DNA from: Capillimicrobium parvum
Lineage (GTDB): Bacteria > Actinomycetota > Thermoleophilia > Solirubrobacterales > Solirubrobacteraceae
Direction: 5' to 3'
Length of the DNA stretch: 64,000 nucleotides
Assembly (NCBI RefSeq): GCF_021172045.1
Contig: NZ_CP087164.1
Coordinates: forward strand, 5,580,001-5,644,000
The notes beneath the pieces are model-generated. The model ran no database searches. It was not told the origin of the DNA and saw only the letters and a list, made by a program, of their open reading frames with translations. The position numbers were made by a program, and so were the translations under genes. How positions within the stretch are numbered: the first letter of the stretch is position 1; each line of letters opens with the position of its first letter. Below are positions 50,532 to 60,544 of the stretch, one piece after another.

Positions 50532-52166
50532 TCAGTCGAGCGCGCCGATCGGCGCGGTCTTCGCCGGCGCGCCCTGGTATTGCGGCTGCGGCGTGTTCGG
50601 CAGCGGCTGCAGCCGCTGCGCCTTGACCTTGGCGAGCTTGCGCCGCAGCCGCAGGTACTGCTTCTGCTGCGCCGGCGTGCGGTTGTAGCCGTCGTAGGCG
50701 AGGTTCTTGCGCTCCAGCGGGTCGTGCCTGAGGTCGTACATCTCCCACTGGCTGGGGATCTTGCCGTCGGCGTCGTAGTACTCCGCGAGCTTCCAGCGCG
50801 TCTCGCGGATGCTGACGATGTGCTGCGGCGGGCGGACGTAGAGTCCGCCGGACTGACCGGACTGGTAGTCGTCGAACGTGAAGACGACGTGGTCCTGCGG
50901 CGGCGGCGCGGTGCGCCTGAGGATGTGCTCGGAGTAGTCGACGCCCTGCCAGTCGTCGCGCGCGGAGGATGGCGCGTCGACCAGGCTCGCCAGCGTCGGC
51001 AGGAAGTCGACGTGGGAGACCATCGCCTGCGAGGTCGTCGCGCGCTTCCACAGCGTCGGGTTGGAGTAGACGAGCGGCACGCGCAGCGTCTCCTCGTAGA
51101 AGTTGAAGTTCTTCTGGCGCATGCCGCCGTGCGCCATGCCCATCTCGCCGTGGTCGGCCGTACGGATGACCAGCGTGCTGTTCAGCAGGTTCTGGCGCGT
51201 CAGCGTGTTGAGCACGTCGACGAGGTAGGCGTCCGACGCCTTCATGAGGTTGCCGTAGAAGTTGATGTACTTGCGCTTCATGTCCGGGGTGTTCAGGCGC
51301 CCCGTGAGGTTGAAGAGGCGCACGAACTGCGCCTGCACCGTCGGCTTGGTCGACAGGTCCTCGGCCACCGTCAGCGGCAGGTCGATGTCGCCCTCCAGCC
51401 ACGAGTCGTCGTAGCCGCCGTCGAGATAGGTCTTCGGGTACAGCAGCACGTCGTGCGGGTTGACGAGCGAGACGATCAGCAGGAACGGCTGCAGCTGGGC
51501 GGCCGCCGTGTTGAGGAACTGCTGCACGCCCTCCGCGCCCGCCGCGACGTCGCCCTCGCCGTCCATGTAGCGCCCGTCGGCGTCGTAGACCCCGCCGCCC
51601 TCCTCGGTGATGTCCTGGTTGGCGCCCGCGTCGGGCGGGTTCCAGCGCCCGAAGCCGTACTGGGCGGCGTCCTGCGGCGTGAAGTCCGTGCCGTTGACCG
51701 GCTTGTTGAGGTGCCACTTGCCCTTGTAGACGACGTTGTAGCCCGCCGCCGCCGCGACCGAGCCGATGTTCTTGAAGTCCAGGGGCATCTCCACCTGGGG
51801 GTACTGGTCGTCGGGCATGTCCTCTTCGAGCGTGTACTTCACGCCGTGCTGGGCCGGGAAGTAGCCCGTCATCAGCGAGGCCCGCGACGGCGAGCACATG
51901 CACGCGTTGCAGAACGCGTTCTCGAAGGTGAGGCCGTGGTTCTTCAGCCGCATCAGCCCCGGGAGGTTCTTCTGCGCCCAGTCGCGCGGGAAGTGCTGGA
52001 TCGCCCGGTCCTGGTCGGTGATGAACATGATCATGTTCATCCCCGCGACGCCGCTCGAGCCGCGCCCGTTCTGCGCTGCCGCCGTTCCCGTCGCCGCCTC
52101 GCCTCCCAGCATCATCGCTGGCCCGGCGACGGCCGCGGACTGCAGGAGCTCCCTCCGGCTCAGCAC
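50532..52166 (-). CDS. Tat-exported sulfatase
   Basis: A 544-residue sulfatase. The N-terminus SRRELLQSAAVAGPAMMLGG is a twin-arginine-type signal. CMCSPSRASLMTG contains the C-x-P-S-R sequence in which Cys is converted to formylglycine; ITDQD, KWHLNK and TADHGEMG supply other metal and substrate contacts. GTG 52166 has GAGGAGGAA upstream. The frame continues open far upstream but only antisense to the next gene. No sulfatase-maturating enzyme is in the window. Confidence 0.88.
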   Translation of the reverse strand: MLSRRELLQSAAVAGPAMMLGGEAATGTAAAQNGRGSSGVAGMNMIMFITDQDRAIQHFPRDWAQKNLPGLMRLKNHGLTFENAFCNACMCSPSRASLMTGYFPAQHGVKYTLEEDMPDDQYPQVEMPLDFKNIGSVAAAAGYNVVYKGKWHLNKPVNGTDFTPQDAAQYGFGRWNPPDAGANQDITEEGGGVYDADGRYMDGEGDVAAGAEGVQQFLNTAAAQLQPFLLIVSLVNPHDVLLYPKTYLDGGYDDSWLEGDIDLPLTVAEDLSTKPTVQAQFVRLFNLTGRLNTPDMKRKYINFYGNLMKASDAYLVDVLNTLTRQNLLNSTLVIRTADHGEMGMAHGGMRQKNFNFYEETLRVPLVYSNPTLWKRATTSQAMVSHVDFLPTLASLVDAPSSARDDWQGVDYSEHILRRTAPPPQDHVVFTFDDYQSGQSGGLYVRPPQHIVSIRETRWKLAEYYDADGKIPSQWEMYDLRHDPLERKNLAYDGYNRTPAQQKQYLRLRRKLAKVKAQRLQPLPNTPQPQYQGAPAKTAPIGALD

Positions 52167-52265
52167 GTGTGCTTCCTCCTCGATCCCGTTCGTGACAGCG
52201 GGCGCCAGCCTACGGGAACCGCCGGGCGGCGCCGCGGCGCGGGCGGCAGCGGTTAGGGTCGCCCG

Positions 52266-54089
52266 ATGCACCACGGATGGATCGCTCTCGCCGGGACGGC
52301 CGCGCTGCTGGCCGCCGCCGCCCCGGCCCAGGCCGCCACGCTGACCGGGACGGTCAAGGCGGGCGGCAAGCCGGTGGCCGGGTCGGACGTGCAGCTGTTC
52401 GCCGCCCGCGCCGCCGACCAGGTCGCGCTGGGCTCGGCCTCGACGAACGCGTCGGGCGCCTACACGCTCGGCTACGACCTGCCCGAGGGCACGGCGGCGC
52501 TCGTCGCGCGGGCCTCGGGCGGAAGCGTGGGCGGGCGGGTGCTGCCCGCCGCCGCCCGGATGATGACCGCCACGGCGGTCTCGCCCGCCGTTCCCGGCGA
52601 GCTGCCGATCAACGAGCAGACGACCGTCGGCGCCGCCTACGCGCTCACGCGGTTCCTCGACGCGGCCGGCGCGGTGCGCGGGCCGTCGCCCGGCCTGGCC
52701 AACGCGGCGGCGACGGTCGCGAGCCTGGTCGAGCCGAGCACCGGCAAGCTCAGCTTCACGATCGCCAACTCGCCGAACGGCAACGCGACCGAGGCCCTGG
52801 CGACGTTCAACACGCTGGCCGGGATCGTGACGTCGTGCACCACCGGCACGAGCCGCGACTGCAAGCGCCTGCTCGCCGCCGCGACCCCGCGCGGAGGCCC
52901 GCGGCCGGCCGACACGATCGCCGCCATGCGCGCGCTCAACCGCGCCCCCACCACCCACCCGCGGCGCCTGTTCGCGCTCACGACCAGGACGCCCTACACG
53001 GGCACGCTCTCGTCGGCGCCGAAGAGCTGGGTGATCCCGATCGTCTTCGTCGGCGGCGGCATGAACGCGCCGGGACGGATGGCCTTCGACTCGAAGGGCA
53101 ACATCTGGACCGGCAACAACTTCCAGGCGAACACGACGAGCGCCGGGCTCACCCTGAGCGTGTTCAACCCGATGGGCCAGCCGATCCTCGGCAGCCCGAT
53201 CGTCGGCGGCGGCCTGCGCGGCGCCGGCTTCGGCACGGTGATCGACGCCCAGGACCGCGTCTGGGTCGGCAACTACGCCGGGGCGAGCATCTCCGCGTTC
53301 GACGCGACGGGCGCACCGCTGCCGGGCAGCCCGTACACGCAGGGGCCGATCGACAAGCCCCAGGGCATGGCGGTCGACCAGCAGGGCAACCTGTGGACCG
53401 CGAGCTTCGGCACCGGCAGCGTCGTCGTCTACCCGAAGGGCGACCCGACGGCCGCCTGGGCGCCGATCACGGGCGCCGGGCTCGCGCGGCCGTTCTCGGT
53501 CGCGATCGACGGCGGCGGCGTCGCGTGGGTGACCGGCAACGCGTTCAGCAAGGACCCCGGGACCGTCCAGCGCATCAACCCGGACGGCTCGCTCGCGGGC
53601 GCCCCGATCACCGGCGGCGGGCTGCGCTCGCCGCTCGGCATCGCGATCGACACCGCGGGCAACGCGTGGGCGGCGAACTTCGAGGGCAGCAGCGTCACGC
53701 GCATCACCCCCGACGGGCAGCCGACGCAGATCCGGGTGCCGAGCCTGCTCGGCCCGTGGGGCGTCGCGGTCGACGGCGACGACAACATCTGGGTCGCCGG
53801 CTTCCTGCACCAGAACGTGACGCTGCTGTGCGGGCAGCGCACGGAGCACTGCCCGCCCGGCACGAGGACGGGGCAGCCGATCTCACCGCGCGCCGCGGGC
53901 TACAGGAGCCGGGGGATGCAGCGCATCACGGCGGTGCAGATCGACCCGTCGGGCAACGTCTGGCTGGCGAACAACTGGAGCGGCGCCTCGCCGCTGAAGG
54001 ACTTCATCGGCGGCAACGGCCTGGTCGAGCTGATCGGCGCCGCGGCGCCGGTCAAGGCGCCGCAGATCGGGCTTCCGCAGCGGCCGTGA
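52266..54089 (+). CDS. Secreted beta-propeller (NHL/streptogramin-lyase-like) protein
   Basis: A 607-residue protein with a Sec signal peptide (cut near APAQAA, about residue 24). Residues 25-100 look like a carboxypeptidase-regulatory/CNA-B-like fold (TLTGTVKAGGKPVAGSDVQLFA). Residues about 260-590 contain repeated propeller blades (GMAVDQQGNLWTAS, GIAIDTAGNAWAAN, GVAVDGDDNIWVAG). TAGGGT (52254-52259) lies 6 nt before the ATG, suggesting a leaderless mRNA. Divergent from the sulfatase gene. Function outside the cell unknown. Confidence 0.82.
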   Translation: MHHGWIALAGTAALLAAAAPAQAATLTGTVKAGGKPVAGSDVQLFAARAADQVALGSASTNASGAYTLGYDLPEGTAALVARASGGSVGGRVLPAAARMMTATAVSPAVPGELPINEQTTVGAAYALTRFLDAAGAVRGPSPGLANAAATVASLVEPSTGKLSFTIANSPNGNATEALATFNTLAGIVTSCTTGTSRDCKRLLAAATPRGGPRPADTIAAMRALNRAPTTHPRRLFALTTRTPYTGTLSSAPKSWVIPIVFVGGGMNAPGRMAFDSKGNIWTGNNFQANTTSAGLTLSVFNPMGQPILGSPIVGGGLRGAGFGTVIDAQDRVWVGNYAGASISAFDATGAPLPGSPYTQGPIDKPQGMAVDQQGNLWTASFGTGSVVVYPKGDPTAAWAPITGAGLARPFSVAIDGGGVAWVTGNAFSKDPGTVQRINPDGSLAGAPITGGGLRSPLGIAIDTAGNAWAANFEGSSVTRITPDGQPTQIRVPSLLGPWGVAVDGDDNIWVAGFLHQNVTLLCGQRTEHCPPGTRTGQPISPRAAGYRSRGMQRITAVQIDPSGNVWLANNWSGASPLKDFIGGNGLVELIGAAAPVKAPQIGLPQRP

Positions 54090-55032
54090 CCGCCTCGGGC
54101 GCCGGCGCGCGATCGCTCCGGCGCTCGATGACCTTCCACAGCACCGTGACGATGCCGAAGCAGATGAGCGTCAGCACGTAGCCGACGAGCGCATCGATCA
54201 CGAAGTGCTCGCCCCCGTAGACGAGCGTGAACGCCATCGCCAGCGTGTAGGCGCCGAGCCCGATGCGGACCCACCAGCCCGCCGGCCAGAAGAACAGCAG
54301 CAGCATGAACGGGAACGACGCGTGCAGCGACGGCATCGCGGCGACCAGGTTCACGAGGCCCGAGCCGTTCTCGAACATGGACGCGGCGGCGGGCACGCCC
54401 AGGTCGCCCCAGACGAGCGGCACGACGCGGTCGACGTGCGGCATCGAGCCGAGATCCCCGGCCAGCCACGGCGGCTGGGCCGGGTAGAGCCAGTAGCCCA
54501 TGAACGCGGCCAGCGTGGTGAGGACCGCGAGCGTCGCGTAGCGGCGGTACTCGTGGTGCGCGATCTTCCAGATCACCGCCGCGACGATCCACACCACGAA
54601 GAAGTGGGTCATGTAGACGACCCAGGCCGCGAAGTCGTACCAGTGCAGGTGGAAGGGGTCGAACAGGTGGTCCTGCAGCCACACCGTCGGGACCGTGCCG
54701 CCGCCGAGCCACTTGTCGAAGTCGAGCTGCGGCTGGATGTAGGCCTGCTCGGAGGTCACCGACACCGCGCCGCGCAGGTAGTCGTAGGCGACGAGCAGCG
54801 CGAAGATCGGCAGCCACTCGAGCAGCATCACGCCCCAGCTGCGCCAGGCGGCGACGCTGAACGCGGCGATGCCGAGCACGAGCCAGAAGAAGAACTTGTC
54901 GCGCGCGAGCGGCATGCCCTCCGTCGCCAGGGAGATGCCGAACGCCACGAGGAAGACCACGGGCGCGCCGAGCGTCAGCACGCGCTCGGGCCAGCGCCGC
55001 GGCTGGACCGCCGCCTCTTCGACCATCGCCAT
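54052..55032 (-). CDS. PAP2-superfamily membrane protein (inositol phosphorylceramide synthase-like)
   Basis: A 326-residue integral membrane protein with about 6-8 helices. AAMPSLHASFPF and YGGEHFVIDALVG are the PAP2/AUR1 catalytic motifs with their His residues. Possible roles are lipid phosphate hydrolysis or head-group transfer. Its 3' end overlaps the convergent propeller gene by 38 nt. Confidence 0.83.
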   Translation of the reverse strand: MAMVEEAAVQPRRWPERVLTLGAPVVFLVAFGISLATEGMPLARDKFFFWLVLGIAAFSVAAWRSWGVMLLEWLPIFALLVAYDYLRGAVSVTSEQAYIQPQLDFDKWLGGGTVPTVWLQDHLFDPFHLHWYDFAAWVVYMTHFFVVWIVAAVIWKIAHHEYRRYATLAVLTTLAAFMGYWLYPAQPPWLAGDLGSMPHVDRVVPLVWGDLGVPAAASMFENGSGLVNLVAAMPSLHASFPFMLLLFFWPAGWWVRIGLGAYTLAMAFTLVYGGEHFVIDALVGYVLTLICFGIVTVLWKVIERRSDRAPAPEAVTAAAEARSAAP

Positions 55033-55124
55033 CCGCCGAGTATGCCGATCGGGGCGCGCGGCGGTCCAGCGTGAACGGCCGGTGGACGTCGGCCAGCAGA
55101 CGGGCCTCCACTAGGTTCAATCCG

Positions 55125-55565
55125 ATGCGCTGCTTCCGATCCGCCGCCGCCGTGCTCGCCGCCGCGGCGCTCCTCGCCGCCGCGGGCTGCGGGGGCGACG
55201 ATGCGTCCTCGACCGTGACGGACACGCCGGCGACCGCGCCCACGCGGACGGCGACGACCGCGACCGCCGAGATCCAGACGGTCACGACGCCCCCCGCCCC
55301 CGCCGCGACGGCCCCGGCCGCGACCACGCCCTCCGCCGTGCCGACGACGACCGCGCCGGACACCGGCGGCGCCGCGGCGCCCACCACGACGGCGCCGTCA
55401 CCCGGCGACACCGGCGGCGCGGCTCCCACGAACCCGGCGACCGAGCCGGGCAACGGCGGCTCTCCCGCGCAGGATCCGGAGTGCCGGCCGGGTACGGGCA
55501 CCGGCCAGCCGGATCCGCAGTGCGAGCCGCTCGAGGGCGAGGACGCGCGCGAGAACGAGGGCTGA
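55125..55565 (+). CDS. Small Thr/Pro/Ala-rich putative lipoprotein
   Basis: A 146-residue hypothetical protein. The N-terminus MRCFRSAAAVLAAAALLAAAGCGG has a hydrophobic stretch and a lipobox-like AAAGC, weaker than consensus at the -3 position. The remainder is almost entirely T/P/A/G with a short Cys-containing tail (CRPGTGTGQPDPQCEPLEG). TAGGTT at 55112-55117 lies 7 nt before the ATG: another leaderless-type promoter. No function assigned. Confidence 0.65.
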   Translation: MRCFRSAAAVLAAAALLAAAGCGGDDASSTVTDTPATAPTRTATTATAEIQTVTTPPAPAATAPAATTPSAVPTTTAPDTGGAAAPTTTAPSPGDTGGAAPTNPATEPGNGGSPAQDPECRPGTGTGQPDPQCEPLEGEDARENEG

Positions 55566-55585
55566 ACCGGCGGGCCGGCCGCGCC

Positions 55586-56092
55586 CTACTTCAGCGAGAT
55601 CGACGGCAGCATGGGCGCCGGCCGCGTGCCCGGCGCCGCGCCCAGCTCGACGGACGGCACGTACGGCGCGGTCATCACCAGATCCGGGCACGCCCGCAGG
55701 AACGCCCGGGCGATCCGCCCGGGCTTGGTCCCGGTGCCCAGGACGATCAGGTCGTGGCCGCCCTGCTCCAGCGTGCGCCGGAGGGCTCGCCGCACGCAGC
55801 GGTGGCGGCACAGCCCGGTGCTCGCGTCGGCGCCCGTGACGAGGTGCCAGCGGACCGCAAGGTCGCCGGGCAGCTCCGCCACGGCCTGACGGACAAGCAG
55901 GTCACCGCTCGATACGACGTCCTCGACGAGCGGGAGGGCGAGCAGCCCGACGCCCACCCAGCTCGGTGGCGGCACGGCCACGTGCACGACCGTGAGCTCC
56001 GCCCGCTCGGCGCGGGCCAGCCCGGCTGCCCGGCGCAGCCCGGCAGCGGCTTCCTCGGTGTGGTCGTAGCCGACGAGTATGCGTCGCGGCAT
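55586..56092 (-). CDS. Universal stress protein family
   Basis: A 168-residue single UspA domain: RILVGYDHTEEAAAGLRRAAGLAR at the start and LIVLGTGTKPGRIARAFLRACPDLVMTAP at the end, the position of the ATP loop, which deviates from the usual G-x2-G-x9-G-S/T. Nucleotide binding may therefore be absent. AGAGAGGAG precedes the ATG, and TATACGAT lies further upstream as a possible -10. Confidence 0.85.
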   Translation of the reverse strand: MPRRILVGYDHTEEAAAGLRRAAGLARAERAELTVVHVAVPPPSWVGVGLLALPLVEDVVSSGDLLVRQAVAELPGDLAVRWHLVTGADASTGLCRHRCVRRALRRTLEQGGHDLIVLGTGTKPGRIARAFLRACPDLVMTAPYVPSVELGAAPGTRPAPMLPSISLK

Positions 56093-56171
56093 CGAGGCCG
56101 CTCCTCTCTCTTCCCAGCACCTACGCCGGGCTCCCGTCCGATCGTATAGGACGGGCCGGGAGGATGCGCGA

Positions 56172-57407
56172 TCACCGCCCCGGGACGTTCGTCCGGGACC
56201 GGGAGCCGACGCCCAGGCCGAGCACGAGCGCCGCCGCGCCCATCACGGTGATGAGCAGCGCCATCGGCAGGGCGTTCTCGGCTCCCGCCACGCCGGCCAG
56301 CGGCGCGACCGCCGCCCCCAGGCCGAACTGGACGACGCCGATCATCCCCGACGCGGTGCCCGCCGCCTCCGGATGGTCGGCCAGCGCGAGACCCTGCGCG
56401 TTCGGGTTGATGAGCCCGCGGGAGGCGATGACGAGCGCGAGCGACGGCAGGATCAGCCCGAGCCCGATGCCGGCCACCACCGCCACGAGGAGCCCGGCGC
56501 CGCCGGCCGCACCGACCGCCAGGCCCGACGTGAGCAGCGGCGCCGGCCCGACGCGCCGCACGAGCCGCGCGCTCAGCTGGCTGGTGACGATCATCAGGCC
56601 CCCGTTCACCGACAGGACCAGGCCGAACGCCTGCGGCGAGACCCCGTGGATCTCCTCGAGCAGGAACACCGCCCCCGACAGGTAGACGCTCAGCGTGGCG
56701 AACGACAACCCGATGCACAGCGCCAGCGCGACGAACGCGCGGTCGCGCAGGAGGGCGGCCATCGCTCCGCCCGTCGCGTGCGCCCCGCCCGTGTGCCGCC
56801 GCGCCGGCTCGAGCGTCTCCGGCAGGCGCAGGAGGGCCCACGCGAACAGGACGATGCCGAGGCCGGCGAGCACCACGAAGACGCCGCGCCAGTCGGTGAC
56901 GTGCAGCAGCTGCCCGCCGACCAGCGGCGCGAGCAGCGGCGCGAGGCCCGTGACGAGGATCAGCATCGCGTACGTCCGGGCCGCCTCCGTCCCCCCGACC
57001 AGGTCGCGCACCATCGCCCGCGCGATGACGATGCCCACGGCGCCCGCCATGCCCTGGGCGGTCCGGGCCGCCAGCAGCAGCCAGATGTTCGGCGCCAGCG
57101 CGCACAGCAGCGAGGTGACCGCGAACAGCGCGACGCCGGCCAGCAGCGGCCGGCGGCGCCCGAGCGCATCGCTGATCGAGCCGCCGAGGAACTGGCCGCC
57201 CGCGAGGCCGAGCAGGCTGGCCGTGATCGTCAGCTGCGCGGCCGACGCGGAGACCGAGAGGTCGCCGGCCAGGTCCGTCAGACCCGGCAGGTACAGGTCC
57301 ATCGACAGCGGACCGAACGTCGACAGCGACCCGAGCAGCACGAGGAGGCGGCGCGTCGGCCGCCTCCCCGTCCCGGGCGTTGCCTGTGGAGGCGCCGAGG
57401 CCGTCAG
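56172..57407 (-). CDS. MFS drug exporter, Bcr/CflA type
   Basis: About 411 residues with roughly 12 membrane helices; [23 protein letters not shown] is the Bcr/CflA opening and [17 protein letters not shown] the motif A loop. The start is unclear: the only standard codons are GTG 57473, inside metK, and GTG 57341, which removes the basic N-terminus. A CTG at 57407 overlapping the metK TGA (CTGA) would give a sensible N-terminus and translational coupling; I use it here, with low certainty. Confidence 0.82.
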   Translation of the reverse strand: MTASAPPQATPGTGRRPTRRLLVLLGSLSTFGPLSMDLYLPGLTDLAGDLSVSASAAQLTITASLLGLAGGQFLGGSISDALGRRRPLLAGVALFAVTSLLCALAPNIWLLLAARTAQGMAGAVGIVIARAMVRDLVGGTEAARTYAMLILVTGLAPLLAPLVGGQLLHVTDWRGVFVVLAGLGIVLFAWALLRLPETLEPARRHTGGAHATGGAMAALLRDRAFVALALCIGLSFATLSVYLSGAVFLLEEIHGVSPQAFGLVLSVNGGLMIVTSQLSARLVRRVGPAPLLTSGLAVGAAGGAGLLVAVVAGIGLGLILPSLALVIASRGLINPNAQGLALADHPEAAGTASGMIGVVQFGLGAAVAPLAGVAGAENALPMALLITVMGAAALVLGLGVGSRSRTNVPGR

Positions 57408-58615
57408 GCCGCGGTCGGCGACGCGATGCCCGCCGCGTCGGCGAGCGCCTGCGCCTTGTCGGTGCGCTCCCACGTGAAGTCCGCGTCGTCACGGCCGAAG
57501 TGGCCGTACGCGGCGGTCTTCTGATAGATCGGCCGGTGCAGGTCGAGCGACTCGCGGAACGCGCCGGGGCGCAGGTCGAAGTGCTCATCGACGAGCTGCG
57601 CGATCTGCGCGCGGCCGACCTTCTCGGTCCCGAACGTCTCGACCATGACCGAGACCGGATGCGCGACGCCGATCGCGTACGCGACCTGCACCTCCGCGCG
57701 GTCGGCCAGGCCGGCCGCCACGACGTTCTTCGCGACGTGGCGCGCCGCGTAGGCCGCCGACCGGTCGACCTTCGACGGGTCCTTGCCGCTGAACGCGCCG
57801 CCGCCGTGGCGGGCCATGCCGCCGTAGGTGTCGACGATGATCTTGCGCCCGGTCAGGCCGCAGTCGCCCACCGGACCGCCGATGACGAAGCGCCCCGTCG
57901 GGTTGACGAGGAAGTCGCGCCGCAGCTGCGCGGCGTCGTACAGCTCGGCCGGCAGCACCGGCAGCACGACGTGCTCCCAGAGGTCGTCGGGGATGACGTC
58001 CTCCGAGCCCTCCTTGTGCTGCGTGGAGATCAGCAGCTTCTCGATCGCGACCGGGCGGCCGTCCACGTAGCGCACCGACACCTGCGTCTTGCCGTCGGGG
58101 CGCAGGTAGGGCAGCGTGCCGTCCTTGCGCACGTCCGCAAGCCGCTTGGCCAGCTGGTGGGCCATCGCGATCGGGAGCGGCATGAGCTCCGGGGTCTCGT
58201 TCGTCGCGTAGCCGAACATCATCCCCTGGTCGCCCGCGCCCGCGACGTCGAGGGCGCCCGCGTCGCCCTGCGACCGGGTCTCGAGCGCCGCGTCCACGCC
58301 CTGCGCGATGTCGGGCGACTGCTTGTCGATCGCGTTGATCACCGCGCAGGAGTCGGCGCTGAAGCCGAGGTCGGCGTCGACGTAGCCGATCTTGCGGATC
58401 GTCTCGCGCGCGATCTCCTGGACGTCGACGTACGTGGACGTCGAGATCTCGCCCGAGACGACCACCAGGCCCGTGTTGACCAGCGTCTCGCACGCCACGC
58501 GCCCGGCGGGGTCGTCGCGCATGACGGCGTCGAGGACGCCGTCGGAGATCTGGTCGGAGACCTTGTCGGGGTGGCCCTCCGTCACCGACTCGGAGGTGAA
58601 CAGGTACTCGCTCAT
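57404..58615 (-). CDS. metK: S-adenosylmethionine synthetase
   Basis: A 403-residue MetK with all three domains. [12 protein letters not shown] (ATP site), [12 protein letters not shown] (first signature), [22 protein letters not shown] (second signature) and [12 protein letters not shown] are intact, and the length is normal. It makes AdoMet from methionine and ATP. It lies 16 nt downstream of soxB, in the direction of a sox-metK transcript. Confidence 0.97.
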   Translation of the reverse strand: MSEYLFTSESVTEGHPDKVSDQISDGVLDAVMRDDPAGRVACETLVNTGLVVVSGEISTSTYVDVQEIARETIRKIGYVDADLGFSADSCAVINAIDKQSPDIAQGVDAALETRSQGDAGALDVAGAGDQGMMFGYATNETPELMPLPIAMAHQLAKRLADVRKDGTLPYLRPDGKTQVSVRYVDGRPVAIEKLLISTQHKEGSEDVIPDDLWEHVVLPVLPAELYDAAQLRRDFLVNPTGRFVIGGPVGDCGLTGRKIIVDTYGGMARHGGGAFSGKDPSKVDRSAAYAARHVAKNVVAAGLADRAEVQVAYAIGVAHPVSVMVETFGTEKVGRAQIAQLVDEHFDLRPGAFRESLDLHRPIYQKTAAYGHFGRDDADFTWERTDKAQALADAAGIASPTAA

Positions 58616-58631
58616 GGGGTGTTGGCGCTCC

Positions 58632-59843
58632 TCAGTGGCTGACCGCCGCCGCGGCGAGCTCCGACACGAGGTCGTCCTCGTAGAAGCGCTCGAGCGCGAA
58701 CGGCGCGATGAGGTCCGGCGTGCGCTCGGTTGCGACGAGCTCCGCCAGAGTCCTGCCCACGATCGGCGCCGCCTTGAAGCCGTACGTGCCCCAGCCCGCG
58801 CTGACGTGGAAGTTCTCGACCTCGGTCTTTCCGAGGATCGGAGAGTAGTCGGGACTGAGATCGCACAGCCCGGCCCACGCCCGCAGCAGCCGCGCGTGCT
58901 CGAGCTGGGGGAACAGCTCGAGCGTGTGCTTGGTGAGGTCCTGCAGGAAGTTCAGCGTGCCCTGCATGCGGTACGTCGTCCATGGCTCGATCTCCGAGCC
59001 CATGACGAACTCGCCGCGGTCGGACTGGCTGATGTAGACGTGCATCTGCGAGGACACCACGACCACGTCGAGGAACGGCTTGACCGGCTCGGTGACGCAC
59101 GCCTGCAGGATGTGCGTCGTGATCGGCATCGGCACGCCGGCCATCTCGCTGATGAGCGTCGACCACCCCGCGGTGCAGTTGAGGACCGTGCCGGCCTCGA
59201 TGCGCCCGCGGTTCGTGTTGACCGCGGTGATGCGGTCGCCTCGGCGCTCGAGGCTCTGCACCTCGGTGTAGGGATGGATCTCCGCGCCGCCCTCGTCGAC
59301 CCCGCGCGCGAAGCCCCACACAACCGCGTCGTGGCGGATGATCCCGCCGGGCGGGTGGTACAGCGCGCCCATGATCGGATACGTCGTGTCCGGCCCGACG
59401 TACATCGTCGGCGCCAGCTCCTGCACCTCGTCGGGCGTGATCAACCGCGAGTCGATGCCGTTGAGCCGGTTGACCTCCGCGCGGTTGGCCATGACGAACA
59501 TCGCCCGGTCGGAGTGCGCGAGCGTCAGGTGCCCGCACTGCGAGAACAGCAGGTTGAAGTTGAGGTCCTCGCCGAGGCCCTCGTACAGCTTGACGCTGGC
59601 GTCGTAGAAGCGCGCGCCCTCCGGCGTCTTGTAGTTCGAGCGCAGGATCGTCGTGTTGCGCCCGGCCGCGCCCGAGCCGATGTAGCTCTTGTCGAGCACG
59701 GCCACGTTCGTGATGCCGTGCTGCCTGAGGTAGTACGCGGTCGCCAGCCCGTGTGACCCGCCGCCGATGATGACGACGTCGTAGCGGCTCTTGAGCTCGG
59801 GGCGCCTGCGCCACATGCGGCGCTTGCGAAACAGGTCACGCAT
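58632..59843 (-). CDS. soxB: Sarcosine oxidase beta subunit
   Basis: A 403-residue beta subunit of heterotetrameric sarcosine oxidase: [23 protein letters not shown] binds [18 protein letters not shown] follows, and [22 protein letters not shown] is the C-terminal FAD/FMN-contact region. It oxidises sarcosine to glycine and a methylene donor. It overlaps soxG by 8 nt. The order soxD-A-G-B differs from the usual soxB-D-A-G. Confidence 0.93.
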   Translation of the reverse strand: MRDLFRKRRMWRRRPELKSRYDVVIIGGGSHGLATAYYLRQHGITNVAVLDKSYIGSGAAGRNTTILRSNYKTPEGARFYDASVKLYEGLGEDLNFNLLFSQCGHLTLAHSDRAMFVMANRAEVNRLNGIDSRLITPDEVQELAPTMYVGPDTTYPIMGALYHPPGGIIRHDAVVWGFARGVDEGGAEIHPYTEVQSLERRGDRITAVNTNRGRIEAGTVLNCTAGWSTLISEMAGVPMPITTHILQACVTEPVKPFLDVVVVSSQMHVYISQSDRGEFVMGSEIEPWTTYRMQGTLNFLQDLTKHTLELFPQLEHARLLRAWAGLCDLSPDYSPILGKTEVENFHVSAGWGTYGFKAAPIVGRTLAELVATERTPDLIAPFALERFYEDDLVSELAAAAVSH

Positions 59844-60492
59844 GGACGGACTCCTCGGCGGCAACGGCGATGTCGGGCAGGGCGTCGACGCCGACGGGAC
59901 GGCCGCCGAGGTGGCGGGCGGCGTCGTCGACGGTCTCCCAGAAGTACGCGCCGTACGCGGCGCCGAACAGGACGAGGTAGCGGTCGGCCGCCTCGCGCAG
60001 GACGTAGCCCGGCGTACGCGCCACCGAGCCGGGCCGGAACGCGTGGACCGGCGTGACCTTCGGGCGCAGGTCGAGCGCGCAGAACCGGGCGAACGTCTCG
60101 CGCGCCAGCGGCCCGGCGATGACCATCGCGCCGAAGCTCGCGGTCACGTCGAGCACGTGCACGCCGCCGAGGTCCTCGGGCGGCGCCGCGGTCGTCAGCA
60201 CGAAGGCGCGCGTCGGCGTGACCGGGCAGTGCCAGCCGTCCTCGGTGCGCTGCGCGGCGCCCAGCGGCACGTCCGGGACGGCGCCCTGCAGCTCGAGCTT
60301 GCCGAGGTGCGAGAGGTCGGCGAAGCCGACCGTCTCGGCGCACGCGGCCACCTCGGCCGTCGCGTCGCCGAACGACGTCGCGACCTCCCAGCCGCCGCGC
60401 ACCTCGTAGGTCGCGCCGGCGGCCTGCGTCAGGTCGGCCATCGGGCTGCGCGCGGGCGCCGCGCCCTCCGGGGACAGGAATGCCAGGCTCAC
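59836..60492 (-). CDS. soxG: Sarcosine oxidase gamma subunit
   Basis: A 218-residue SoxG-like subunit: VGFADLSHLGKLELQG, LTTAAPPEDLGGVHVLDVTASFGAMVIAGP and RTPGYVLREAADRYLVLFGAAYGAYFWE are GcvT-like fold segments. Start at GTG 60492. Typical length. It completes the complex with the other three subunits. Confidence 0.85.
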   Translation of the reverse strand: MSLAFLSPEGAAPARSPMADLTQAAGATYEVRGGWEVATSFGDATAEVAACAETVGFADLSHLGKLELQGAVPDVPLGAAQRTEDGWHCPVTPTRAFVLTTAAPPEDLGGVHVLDVTASFGAMVIAGPLARETFARFCALDLRPKVTPVHAFRPGSVARTPGYVLREAADRYLVLFGAAYGAYFWETVDDAARHLGGRPVGVDALPDIAVAAEESVHA

Positions 60493-60544
60493 GATGCGAT
60501 CTCCCTCAGGTTCGAAGCCGTTGTGTGTGAGGACCCGCAGCGTC

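Noticed and set aside
52167-53849. Upstream extension of the sulfatase frame to 1105 codons
   Set aside because: The extra part is antisense to the propeller gene and low complexity; a Tat signal, GTG and ribosome binding site at 52166 mark the real start.
56141-56158. TCCGATCGTATAGG as another operator copy
   Set aside because: Only half of the palindrome is present; TATACGAT here is better read as a -10 of the stress protein gene.
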